The notes under the pieces: model-generated
The model's input: only the letters and a program-made list of their open reading frames with translations
Told to the model about the DNA's origin: nothing
Database searches by the model: none
Shown here: positions 1-8,309 of the stretch, piece after piece
Position numbering within the stretch: position 1 is the first letter of the stretch
How the letters are laid out: every line of letters begins with the position of its first letter
Made by a program: the position numbers and the translations under genes
Source of the DNA: Sabulitectum sp964604135
Lineage (GTDB): Bacteria > Fermentibacterota > Fermentibacteria > Fermentibacterales > JCC-6
Direction: 5' to 3'
Assembly (NCBI GenBank): GCA_964604135.1
Contig: CAZRXU010000003.1
Span: 1 to 62,837 of the forward strand
Length of the DNA stretch: 62,837 nt

Positions 1-403
1 GTGAGGTAAAAAACCTGAGGGAAGCATCTCCTTTCGTTGCAGGAAGCTGAATCTGGTGTACAGGAATTCTGGAAAACCGGTCACTCTCCTGAAACAGCCG
101 TCTTGTCATGTCGCAGGTGTGCATTCCCACTATGAAGTCTGAGCAGTCTGACTGAATATCTCCCAGCAGCCCCTGCACAAGCGGACAGACATCCTGTCTG
201 ACCAGATTACCGGCAGTATCTCTTTTTTCAACGGAAACATCAACCGGTATTCTGACCGGTCTTATTCCAAGACCGGCCAGAACAGCCGGAGGAAAAGCTC
301 TGCAAACAACAGCTCCGGTATTTAACCCGGTTTTCCGAAGCGAATTAAGATGCGAAAGCTCTTTAAGATAGAGTTCTTGTACAGCTGACGAAAGAGGATG
401 CAT
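1..403 (-). CDS. 2-hydroxyacyl-CoA dehydratase family protein, 5' part only
   Basis: The reading frame starts at an ATG directly after the TAG of the upstream methyltransferase gene and stays open to the window edge (134 codons), so the gene is truncated by the window. The translation contains VVCRAFPPAVLAGLG, an aspartate-containing VDVS stretch, CPLVQGLLGDI and FIVGMHTCDMTRRLF. This pattern (an early Cys, then an HTCD Cys-Asp in the next alpha/beta unit) fits the HgdB/FldB/BcrC-like subunits of [4Fe-4S] 2-hydroxyacyl-CoA dehydratases and benzoyl-CoA reductases, where cysteines hold the cluster. Stop and start codons abut, so translation is probably coupled. Family assignment comes from motif recall; substrate is unknown, and the partner subunit or ATP-dependent activator would lie outside the window. 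Confidence 0.7.
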   Translation of the reverse strand, partial: MHPLSSAVQELYLKELSHLNSLRKTGLNTGAVVCRAFPPAVLAGLGIRPVRIPVDVSVEKRDTAGNLVRQDVCPLVQGLLGDIQSDCSDFIVGMHTCDMTRRLFQESDRFSRIPVHQIQLPATKGDASLRFFTS

Positions 404-1204
404 CTACTGTTTAACAGCTACCAGCCTGCCCCGCCCAAACTCTCCGGCTTTAGCCTTCTCAAGCATGAAGGAGAACTCAGTTCCAAGAAAGTTGAATACG
501 TCGTAGTTCCAGTCGAGAATCTGCATTGCATCAAAATGTCTTTGTCCGGCGAGCTGCCCAAGATAACTCTGTATGTGCTCTGCCATTGTATCTGTGAGAT
601 CCACAGATTCAATGATTTTGAATCCATTGTCTGTCAGAAGTGCCTCGTATTCCTTCTGGTTAAGCATATACGGGAATTTCATTGTGTTGCAGATTCTTTC
701 TGAATCCTCTTCACTCATGCCGGAAGGTCCGATAAGCCAGTCTGTAAATGCAATTCTGCCTCCCGGCTTAAGAACCCTGGCTGCTTCCTTTATCAGCTTC
801 TCCTTGTCTTCCACATAGCACCATGTGTCTTCACCCCACACACCGTCAAATCTTTTAGCAGGATATGGAATGTCGGTCACATCACCAAGCTTGATCTCAA
901 TTCTGTCTTCAAAACCATCCGCTGCCACTCTTTGCCTGGCTCTGTCGACCATGTGAGGAGTAGCATCAACGCCGTACGCCCTAACCCCGTAAGTTCTTGC
1001 CAGAAACCGCAGACCTCCGCCTACAGCGCTGCACAAGTCAAGAACTTCTTCATCTTTTTTCCAGCCTGCAGAATCGCCTAAAGCTTTCGAACTGGCAAAA
1101 CCGCCAACGTGAATCTGTTCACCCATAATGAGTTCCCACAGCGCACCTTCAAAACCGCTGTAGACCTCCTGAACATCACTGAGTGTGTTTCCTGTTTTTT
1201 TCAC
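404..1204 (-). CDS. Class I SAM-dependent methyltransferase (sarcosine/dimethylglycine methyltransferase-like)
   Basis: 266 residues with a Rossmann methyltransferase fold: motif I is VLDLCSAVGGGLRFLA (about residues 53-68), the acidic end of strand 2 is YGVDAT, motif II/III is LGDVTDIPYPAKRFDGVWGED, and the post-motif is ARVLKPGGRIAFTDW. The N-terminal WELIMGEQIHVGG resembles glycine-betaine-type sarcosine/dimethylglycine N-methyltransferases, so an amine substrate is plausible but not shown. The start is GTG, preceded by AAAGGATG at good spacing. It is the first gene of a minus-strand pair with the dehydratase-like gene, with adjoining stop and start codons. Its leader is about 200 nt long and rich in inverted repeats. 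Confidence 0.85.
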   Translation of the reverse strand: MKKTGNTLSDVQEVYSGFEGALWELIMGEQIHVGGFASSKALGDSAGWKKDEEVLDLCSAVGGGLRFLARTYGVRAYGVDATPHMVDRARQRVAADGFEDRIEIKLGDVTDIPYPAKRFDGVWGEDTWCYVEDKEKLIKEAARVLKPGGRIAFTDWLIGPSGMSEEDSERICNTMKFPYMLNQKEYEALLTDNGFKIIESVDLTDTMAEHIQSYLGQLAGQRHFDAMQILDWNYDVFNFLGTEFSFMLEKAKAGEFGRGRLVAVKQ

Positions 1205-1577
1205 GATACATCCTTTCGCAGCTCAGGCAATCGCCTGAATTTGGATTGTACCGTCGGGGAACCTGAAAAGAACCGGGGAAATACCGTTCAGAACCTCGAC
1301 GGATTGAAGCCGGAACCGAGCCTCAGCAGTTTCTGTTCGGCGCTCAAACAGAAAACAAAATAACGGAATACCATCCTTCAGCCGATGTAACCCCACAAAG
1401 CATCACATCGGAAATTATAACATATCAAACCTGTAGGAAAACAGGAGATCACAAAACGGTGATTTACGGTGCGGCTAGTAGGGGCTTTTCATCTACCGCG
1501 GAAAACATATATTATTGTTATGCCATACTGGGTTTCTAAGTGGAGAGTTCCCCCACGCCAGTTTGGAGTTGAGTATC
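1205..1577. promoter_or_regulatory. Divergent intergenic region with a possible structured leader of the methyltransferase operon
   Basis: No convincing gene here. On the minus strand a TATAAT (plus coordinates 1414-1419) is followed at once by the inverted repeat CCGATGT/ACATCGG (1382-1388 and 1405-1411), which would cover the transcription start. The roughly 200-nt leader can then form CCGTCG/CGACGG (1251-1256 with 1297-1302) enclosing CTGAA/TTCAG (1263-1267 with 1287-1291), and a perfect TCAGGC-AATC-GCCTGA hairpin (1223-1238) near the start codon. I do not recognise a known riboswitch core. On the plus strand a weak TTTTCA-16-TATATT (1486-1513) could serve the protease gene. Confidence 0.4.
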
Positions 1578-3626
1578 ATGACTAGAACTGTGTGTGTCTT
1601 GCTGCTGCTGTGCATGACTTCATACGGAGGTCAATTGACTTACCATGTTGATTTCCAGCATGGGAATTCTGTTGAGTACACTCACATGGGCTATTCCAGA
1701 ATTCAGTTTTCCGGTTGTCAGCCCTACGGTCAGCCGGGTGAACCTCTGCTGCCTTCAAGGGTTGTTGCTCTTGTAATTCCATCCGGAGCAGAAAATGTAA
1801 GTGTTTCAGCTGTTGCTGCAAACAAGAGGATTCTGGGCATATCCGGTGTTATACAGCCAGCTGCAGTTCCCAGACCTTTCAGCGCAATGGCTTCTACTCC
1901 GGAAGTTATCCGCGAGGATCAATCCATCTACTCTTCCAATCGGTTCTGGCCGGAAAACCGGGTTCAGAACCTGCGAACAGGCGATAAATCAGGCTTTACC
2001 ATTGTAAGTTTCCTTGTTTATCCCTACCTGTACAACCCTGTTTCCAGAGAACTTGAGTTTTCAGGATCTGTTGATGTCTCGGTGAGCTGGGACGAAAGAG
2101 CCGCCGAAGCTGTTTCTCCATCTCAGGCCGAGTTTGCTGCTGAACAATTGAAAGGCTGGATAAGTAATCCCAGGGATATTCAGTTCTGTACCCCTCTCTC
2201 CCGTGGCTTCGATTCTGTGGACTATCTTGTAATTACTTCCAGCACATACACTTCAATTTTTGAACCGTTTGTTACCTTTAAGAACGGTCAGGGCATTTCC
2301 ACTGAGCTTGTTGACATCGCCAGTATTCTTTCAGGCACAACCGGTTATGATGATCCTGAAAAGCTTCGCAACTATATAATACAAAGACACAGCACCGACG
2401 GAATCAAGTATGTGCTTCTCGCAGGAGATGAAACCGTTGTTCCGGTCAGGATGATTACTCTCTCCTGTGAAGGCTCCACCGATACTGTACCTGTTGATCA
2501 CTACTACAGCGATCTCAACGGTACTTGGGACGCCAACGGTGATCACAACTACGGTCAGACAAATGACTCTCTTGATCTTTACTCTGATATTTCTGTTGGA
2601 AGAGCTCTCTTCGATTCAGTAGATGAGGCCACACTGTTTGTGGAAAGAACCACAATGTATGAAAGCACTGCACCTGCGGGAGACTGGCAGACAACTGCAA
2701 TGCTCTGCGGAGCACTTCTGTTTGGCGATTACACAGGCGCAACAGTCTGCGACTCCATCGCTGCAAATCTTTCCTCCGGGTGGACCTTGAATAAAGCGTA
2801 TGAAACTCCCCGTTCCACCGACGGCTACACAACCCATATTCAGGTTATCAACGATGGCGCCAACTGGGTGCACTATGCCGGTCATGGAAGTGTACAGGGT
2901 GTATACTGGGGATTACCTCCGCAGGACATGATGAGCAACTCCATAGCCGCAGGGCTTGCAAATGGAAGCAAGGCGGGTATTCATCACAGCATTGCCTGTA
3001 TGCCTGGTGCGTTCCACAACGGAGAATCCTGTGCTGAAGCGTTGTGGCACAACGCAAACGGCGGAGCTGTTTCTGTCATGTTCAACACAAGTTACGGATG
3101 GGGTGACCCACCGAATGTTGGAGTAAGTGAGTGGCTGTGTATCTACCTGACAGAAGAGGTTTTTCAGAATGGAAACAATCTTATAGGCTCGGCGTTTGCA
3201 ACCTCCAAAGACCGCCGTGTACCTTTGTGGAATGGCGGTTACGACACTGAGCTCTACTGTATTCTCGACTGGCACGGATTTCATGACCCAACCCTTAAAC
3301 CCCTCACCAGTGTAACCGGAATTGAAGGGGCAGACCCGGAATCATCCCTTTCGCAGACAGTAACACTTGAAGGACCCTTCCCGAATCCTGTTGTTTCCGG
3401 CAGTTCTGTGTTTTTTGCTGCGGGGTTCGCCGGTTCTTCCGGTGATATTTCCATCTACGATGTTTCTGGAAGACAGGTCTGGAGCAAAGCCATTACAGCT
3501 TCCGGCCAGGTATGCTGGGATACTGGCAACAACTCCGGAGGCTGCAGCATTCAGCCTGGTATTTATTTTGCAAGACTGCAATCCGGTTCCGATTCGGCGA
3601 TAAGAAAGCTGATTATTACCAACTGA
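1578..3626 (+). CDS. Secreted gingipain-like cysteine protease (peptidase family C25) with C-terminal sorting-type Ig domain
   Basis: A 682-residue secreted protease. I start at ATG 1578 because MTRTVCVLLLLCMTSYGG is a clear signal peptide behind a GGAG; the TTG at 1515 would put 21 residues in front of it. The C25 catalytic core spans about residues 205-590, with nucleophile-site motifs HYAGHG (His about 436) and SIACMPG (Cys about 474), spaced as in gingipains. Before it lies a propeptide-like region; after it comes GPFPNP...DISIYDVSGRQVW...GIYFARL, a FlgD-like/type IX secretion type A sorting-like domain that ends the protein. A hairpin terminator follows. Secretion by a type IX-like route is inferred; no secretion genes are in the window. 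Confidence 0.88.
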   Translation: MTRTVCVLLLLCMTSYGGQLTYHVDFQHGNSVEYTHMGYSRIQFSGCQPYGQPGEPLLPSRVVALVIPSGAENVSVSAVAANKRILGISGVIQPAAVPRPFSAMASTPEVIREDQSIYSSNRFWPENRVQNLRTGDKSGFTIVSFLVYPYLYNPVSRELEFSGSVDVSVSWDERAAEAVSPSQAEFAAEQLKGWISNPRDIQFCTPLSRGFDSVDYLVITSSTYTSIFEPFVTFKNGQGISTELVDIASILSGTTGYDDPEKLRNYIIQRHSTDGIKYVLLAGDETVVPVRMITLSCEGSTDTVPVDHYYSDLNGTWDANGDHNYGQTNDSLDLYSDISVGRALFDSVDEATLFVERTTMYESTAPAGDWQTTAMLCGALLFGDYTGATVCDSIAANLSSGWTLNKAYETPRSTDGYTTHIQVINDGANWVHYAGHGSVQGVYWGLPPQDMMSNSIAAGLANGSKAGIHHSIACMPGAFHNGESCAEALWHNANGGAVSVMFNTSYGWGDPPNVGVSEWLCIYLTEEVFQNGNNLIGSAFATSKDRRVPLWNGGYDTELYCILDWHGFHDPTLKPLTSVTGIEGADPESSLSQTVTLEGPFPNPVVSGSSVFFAAGFAGSSGDISIYDVSGRQVWSKAITASGQVCWDTGNNSGGCSIQPGIYFARLQSGSDSAIRKLIITN

Positions 3627-3679
3627 GCAGTATGCTTACAGACAGAGTTGCATGTTCCGGCTGCTAACGGAAATGTAAG

Positions 3680-3712
3680 GGCAGGGGAGCTTCTCGGTTC
3701 TCCTGCCTCTTT
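3680..3712 (+). terminator. Rho-independent terminator after the C25 protease gene
   Basis: GGCAGG (3680-3685) pairs with CCTGCC (3702-3707), with further GGAG/CTCC pairing inside, followed by TCTTT. It separates the protease gene from the downstream lamin-tail-domain gene. Confidence 0.65.
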
Positions 3713-3754
3713 CATAGCTTATGATTCTGCCTGCACCTTGAAAACTCAGTACTT

Positions 3755-6700
3755 ATGTCGGTTACTTTCAGTATGGAATACATCATCATGTTCGTGGCAT
3801 TTCTCTGCAATACCCCCGTTGTAACCGAGGTCTGCTCGAACCCTGTTAACGAAACAACAGGAGAGTTTGTTGAACTGTACAACGATTCCACAGATTCTCT
3901 CGATGTTTCCGGGTACTGCATTACCGATGGAGATGCTCTTGACGATTTACTCCCCTGGACCGGAGCGTTTCCCCAGAGCGATGTAATCACAGGAACCACC
4001 ATTGTTCCGCCGGAAGGGTTTGCTGTTCTTCTGGAAGAAGACTACCCGCTTGACCCCTGGCTTGTATTCCCGGCTGGAACACTGATACTCACCACAGGCG
4101 ATCACTCGATCTGTAACGGCCTTGCTGCGGCATCCGACCCTTTAACACTGTATCTTCCGTCTGGAACAGCGCAGGCCGATGCTGTTTCCAGCTTCGGAAC
4201 GCCTTTTAAATCCGATGACTGGCACAACTGCGATGACGACGGCCTCGATTCCATTCCATTCAACCCAGGAGAAGCACAGTCCCTGGGAAGGTACCCCATA
4301 AGCGGTGCCGACTGCGAAGCAAACTGGTACGCTGGGGAGCCCACACCCGGTCTTCCAACTGACACACCTCCAGACACATTTGTAATCACAGTAGATTCGC
4401 TGTTTCTTTCACAAACCGATCCCGCACCGGGCTCAACTGTTCAGCTTACAGCACTGGTTTCCTGCCGGGGCACTGTTTCACCAGATACCGGCCAGGTGAT
4501 TCTGTTTATAGACGCAGACGGAGACTCGATTGCCCAGTGGGAAGAAGTTCTTTTCACCTGCCCTGCCGGAAACCTGAATCCCGGTGAAACAGATACTCTT
4601 CAGGTGCTTTTCTCGGCCCCTGATACCGGCTGGTACCCTGCTGTTTGCTCTGCACCTGGAACTTCCGTCAGAGTACATTTCTCAACTGGAGGTGGCGTAA
4701 ATCCGGTGATTACAGAGGTTATGGCTAACCCACTCAACGAAGATCAGGAAGAGTTCATTGAGGTTTTCTACATGGGGCCTGGAGTTTTCCCCCTTGCCGG
4801 ATGCAGTTTTACAGACGGTGATGCTGTAGATATTGTTGTTGCCCTGGATGGGCCCAGGTATATAGCGGCAGGTCAGACAGCACTTATTATTGACCCGGAG
4901 TATCAGGGCACCCTTGAAATTCCCCCGGGAACGCCCCTGTTCACGCCAGCAAACACAACCCTGGGCAACGGTCTTACAACTGATGACCCGGTTCTTCTGT
5001 ACCTTCCAGGCGATCCGTCGCTGTCACTGCTTCTGTCCACTTCCGGAACTCCCCTTCTTTACGATGACCCTCTGATGTGCGACGATGATGGCCTCGACAG
5101 TATTCCCTTCAACCCAGGAGACGGCTGTTCCATGCAACGTGTTACCTCCGATGGGCCTGACGCTGAATTCAACTGGATCGCCTCACCCCCAGGAGGCACA
5201 CCGGGAGTTTATGAAGAAAACCAGGGCTGGTCAGACCTGAGCACAGACACCATCTGGGTCGACAGTGCTGTTTCAGCAGTGTTCAGCAACTGCGGTTCTC
5301 TTGACGCACAGGGTCTTTGCTCGTTCTTCTTCGACCTCGACGGTGATCTGCAGCCTTCAGCCGGTGAAACAGTTCACCAGTGTACACTAACACTGGCAGC
5401 CGGTGAAAGCGATACTGTAACTGCAGTGGTATCTCTGCCTGACAGTGGTCTTTTTGTTGCTGCAGCCACCATACAAAACTCTGCCGATACTGTTGTGTCA
5501 AACAACACACAGCACTGTTTGTTTCTGCCATACAATCCGGCGTGGCCTGTGATAACCGAAGTTCTGTGCAGCCCTTCCAACCAGGACTGCGATGAATTTG
5601 TAGAACTGTTCTTTCCCGGGCCAGGGCTTGCAGACCTAAGCGTCTTTGTGCTAACAGACAATGATTCTCAAGACAATCTTGTTCCTGAAACCACAGCTTT
5701 CCTCACTCCCGGAGGCTATGCGCTCGTACTCGATCCGGAGTACAACAGTGGAAGTATGCCTTACGATATTCCTCCGGAAACGGTTATCCTCTACCCCGCC
5801 AACACCACTATTGGAGACGGTCTCTCCGGCAACGATCCGGTACTTCTTTTTTATGATACACTGTGCGTATCCACGTACGGAACCCCCGGAAACCCGGCAG
5901 ACAGCATCCCTTACAATCCCGGCACCGACCTAAGCGTGGAAAGAATTCTGCCCAGGCTTCCCGATCTGGAAAACAACTGGTTCACTTCGCAGTGGGGTCC
6001 AACCCCGGGAGCGCCTCCGGAAGCTGTTACTGAAGGTGTTGATTACGCAGTTGTCTCTACATCAGTCAATCCTCCCATGGGCGAGGAAACCACACAGGCA
6101 ACAATTGAAGTAGATATTACAAGTACCGGTACAGATACTGTTTCACAGGGCAGCCTCACGGTCAGAATATCCATCGATGACGATGAAATCTGCAGTTTTT
6201 CTCCACCTCCTCCTGCCATGGGAGACACGCTTGCACTGCACACCGTCTGGCAGGGAACGGCTGAGGAATCGGTGGTAACAGGCAACCTGCAGTGTGCTTT
6301 GGATGTAAACCAGTCTAACAACACATCGCTTACAGTCTGGAATCCCCCGGCAACTGTATGTGTCAATGAAATTTTCTACAGTGAAACCGAGTGGCTTGAA
6401 CTGTTCAACAGTACACAAAATGTTGTTTCTCTCACTGGGTTCACCATCTCCGACCCAGCCACATCTTCACCTCTTCCCGATGAACAGCTTGCTCCCGGGA
6501 AGTACATTGTTCTTACAGCAGACCAGGAAGAGTTTCAGAATCGCTGGGGCAGCGTTACCTGCCCGGTCTTTGAACTTGACCAATGGCCCACACTCAACAA
6601 TTCAGGAGACACACTAACACTTATAGATGGTTCTCAAGTGGTTGATATGGTTCCCTACACCAGCCAGTGGGGAGGTAACTCCGGTGCAAGCCTTGAAAGA

Positions 6701-7090
6701 CGCAGCTGCAGTGTATACGGATTTATCGAGAACAACTGGGGCACATCAATCTGCAGTGGAACTCCAGGGGCTGAAAACAGTATTGGCTCCGTTTCATCCG
6801 GTGAGTTTCTAACACTGATACCAACAGTTTTCAACCCGCCTGACACTCCTCTGCGAATTGAGGTGAATCTGCCCATGCAGGCATGCAATGTTACTGTGAA
6901 AGTCTTTGATGTACGGGGAATGCAGATCGAGAAACTGTATTCCGCCATCTCTCCAGGTGAACTACTTGTTCTGGAATGGTCCGGAAACAGTTTTCCAGTT
7001 GGCAGATACATTGTCTTTGCTGAAGCGGTTTGCGCTGGTGAAAGAATCAGCGACGCACAGGTTGTGGTGCTTGCAAGGCAACTTAACTGA
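3755..7090 (+). CDS. Large surface protein with four lamin-tail domains, CARDB-like linkers and FlgD-like C-terminal domain
   Basis: 1111 residues. Four lamin-tail (LTD) units start with VVTEVCSNPVNE, VITEVMANPLNE, VITEVLCSPSNQ and VCVNEIFYSETE, each followed by EF[VI]E[LV] and a TDGDA- or TDND-type acidic turn. The first two LTD units end in an almost identical CDDDGLDSIPFNPG block and the third in DSIPYNPG, which points to internal duplication. CARDB/Ig-like segments lie between them. The C-terminal 85 residues (VTVKVFDVRGMQI...GRYIVFAEA) are a FlgD-like/type IX sorting-like Ig domain, as in the neighbouring protease. The N-terminus is short and hydrophobic (MEYIIMFVAFLCNT), probably a signal peptide; the start could also be ATG 3773. 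A structural or adhesive cell-surface role is likely, with no enzymatic motif seen. Confidence 0.85.
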   Translation: MSVTFSMEYIIMFVAFLCNTPVVTEVCSNPVNETTGEFVELYNDSTDSLDVSGYCITDGDALDDLLPWTGAFPQSDVITGTTIVPPEGFAVLLEEDYPLDPWLVFPAGTLILTTGDHSICNGLAAASDPLTLYLPSGTAQADAVSSFGTPFKSDDWHNCDDDGLDSIPFNPGEAQSLGRYPISGADCEANWYAGEPTPGLPTDTPPDTFVITVDSLFLSQTDPAPGSTVQLTALVSCRGTVSPDTGQVILFIDADGDSIAQWEEVLFTCPAGNLNPGETDTLQVLFSAPDTGWYPAVCSAPGTSVRVHFSTGGGVNPVITEVMANPLNEDQEEFIEVFYMGPGVFPLAGCSFTDGDAVDIVVALDGPRYIAAGQTALIIDPEYQGTLEIPPGTPLFTPANTTLGNGLTTDDPVLLYLPGDPSLSLLLSTSGTPLLYDDPLMCDDDGLDSIPFNPGDGCSMQRVTSDGPDAEFNWIASPPGGTPGVYEENQGWSDLSTDTIWVDSAVSAVFSNCGSLDAQGLCSFFFDLDGDLQPSAGETVHQCTLTLAAGESDTVTAVVSLPDSGLFVAAATIQNSADTVVSNNTQHCLFLPYNPAWPVITEVLCSPSNQDCDEFVELFFPGPGLADLSVFVLTDNDSQDNLVPETTAFLTPGGYALVLDPEYNSGSMPYDIPPETVILYPANTTIGDGLSGNDPVLLFYDTLCVSTYGTPGNPADSIPYNPGTDLSVERILPRLPDLENNWFTSQWGPTPGAPPEAVTEGVDYAVVSTSVNPPMGEETTQATIEVDITSTGTDTVSQGSLTVRISIDDDEICSFSPPPPAMGDTLALHTVWQGTAEESVVTGNLQCALDVNQSNNTSLTVWNPPATVCVNEIFYSETEWLELFNSTQNVVSLTGFTISDPATSSPLPDEQLAPGKYIVLTADQEEFQNRWGSVTCPVFELDQWPTLNNSGDTLTLIDGSQVVDMVPYTSQWGGNSGASLERRSCSVYGFIENNWGTSICSGTPGAENSIGSVSSGEFLTLIPTVFNPPDTPLRIEVNLPMQACNVTVKVFDVRGMQIEKLYSAISPGELLVLEWSGNSFPVGRYIVFAEAVCAGERISDAQVVVLARQLN

Positions 7091-7094
7091 CTGG

Positions 7095-7311
7095 TCAGCT
7101 CTTCAAAGCAGCTATTTTTTCATCCAGTTCTCTTAGTATTTTTCCGATATTGAGATGCCCGGCAATCTTCCTTGCCCTGATATAAAGCTCCAGTGCTCTT
7201 CCGGTATCACCTGTTTTTTCAAATATTTCACCGCCGGCAACAAAAGACTCCCTTGAGTTGCCGGTTCCACCAATTGCTCCGGAGCCTTGTTCAGCTCCAA
7301 CAGTGCAGGAA
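7095..7311 (-). pseudogene. Possible 3' remnant of a TPR-protein gene
   Basis: Downstream of tdh on the same strand, one frame reads RESFVAGGEIFEKTGDTGRA then LELYIRARKIAGHLNIGKIL and ends at a stop at 7095-7097: a normal-looking TPR helix pair. It has no ATG, GTG or TTG in frame before a stop at about 7330. Just upstream, another frame reads LIPALLELNKAPEQLVEPA, also TPR-like. This looks like a truncated, frameshifted gene tail. A sequencing frameshift alone would not restore a full gene, because tdh occupies the upstream sequence. Confidence 0.4.
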
Positions 7312-8262
7312 TCAGATTTTCGCTCTTAGCTTCTCCAACATGTCAGCAGTCATGTTTTCAAGGTTCCATTCCGGCTTCCAGCCCCATTCGGTTCTTGCTG
7401 CAGAATCATCAATTGTGGCTGGCCAGGTATCAGCTATTGCCTGACGGAAATCCGGCTTGTATGTAACTTCAAAACCAGGTATGTGTTTCTTTATCTCCGC
7501 AGCCAGTTCTCCTGCGGTAAACGAGAGAGCAGCAAGGTTGTATTCACAGCTGTGAACAAGTGAGCTTCTGTCGGCTTCGGTAAGATCAATGGTAGCTTTG
7601 ATACAGTCGGGCATGTACATCATGGGAAGTTTTGTGTCCTTTTTTACAAAACATGTGTAGCTGCCTTTTTCAACTGCCTTGTAAAATATATCAACGGCGT
7701 AATCTGTCGTACCACCACCTGGAAGTGTTTCAGAGCTTATTATACCCGGGTAGCGAACACCGCGTATATCAGCTCCAAACTTCTTCACATAGTAATCTCC
7801 AAGAAGCTCTCCACATACCTTTGTAACACCGTACATGGTTCTGGGCCTGAGAATTGTTTCCTGAGGTGTGTTGAATCTGGGGGTTTCAGGCCCGAATGCT
7901 GCGATGGAACTGGGAATCATTACTGTTCCCAGACCAAGTTCAACCGCAGCATCCATTATGTTTATGGAACCGTTCATGTTCACGTTCCAGCACAGAGCCG
8001 GGTGTTTTTCTCCTGTGGCACTTAAAACTGCAGCCATGTGGTAAACTGTGTTTATATCGTATTCTTTAAGCATGCTGAAAACAGCTGATCTGTCGGTTAC
8101 GTCAAGAGTGTCGCATGGTCCTGATTCCGCAAGAATTCCCTCCGGCTTCCGAATATCCGTTGCAACCACACTATCTGAACCGTATTTTCTTCTCAACTCC
8201 CCTGTTAGTTCGCTGCCTATCTGACCCATTGCACCAGTAACAAGCACTTTCTTCTGTGTCAT
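7312..8262 (-). CDS. tdh: L-threonine 3-dehydrogenase, epimerase-like (SDR) type
   Basis: Oxidises L-threonine to 2-amino-3-ketobutyrate with NAD+. 316 residues of the extended SDR fold: the NAD-binding VTGAMGQIGSEL (G10, G13, G16) has the GQIG form typical of the short epimerase-like threonine dehydrogenases; the catalytic Tyr-x3-Lys is in TMYGVTK (about residues 143-147); YPGIIS, GGGTTDYAV and WPATIDDSAARTEWGW are family hallmarks. The length matches the family. Its pathway partner Kbl is encoded on the same strand 4.8 kb upstream, so the two-step threonine-to-glycine plus acetyl-CoA route is complete here though the genes are not adjacent. NAD-dependent epimerase of another kind is the alternative, but unlikely. 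Confidence 0.9.
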   Translation of the reverse strand: MTQKKVLVTGAMGQIGSELTGELRRKYGSDSVVATDIRKPEGILAESGPCDTLDVTDRSAVFSMLKEYDINTVYHMAAVLSATGEKHPALCWNVNMNGSINIMDAAVELGLGTVMIPSSIAAFGPETPRFNTPQETILRPRTMYGVTKVCGELLGDYYVKKFGADIRGVRYPGIISSETLPGGGTTDYAVDIFYKAVEKGSYTCFVKKDTKLPMMYMPDCIKATIDLTEADRSSLVHSCEYNLAALSFTAGELAAEIKKHIPGFEVTYKPDFRQAIADTWPATIDDSAARTEWGWKPEWNLENMTADMLEKLRAKI

Positions 8263-8309
8263 GTAAAATTCTCCGATGAGGTAGTTAATAGTGTATCGTC
8301 ACGGCAATT

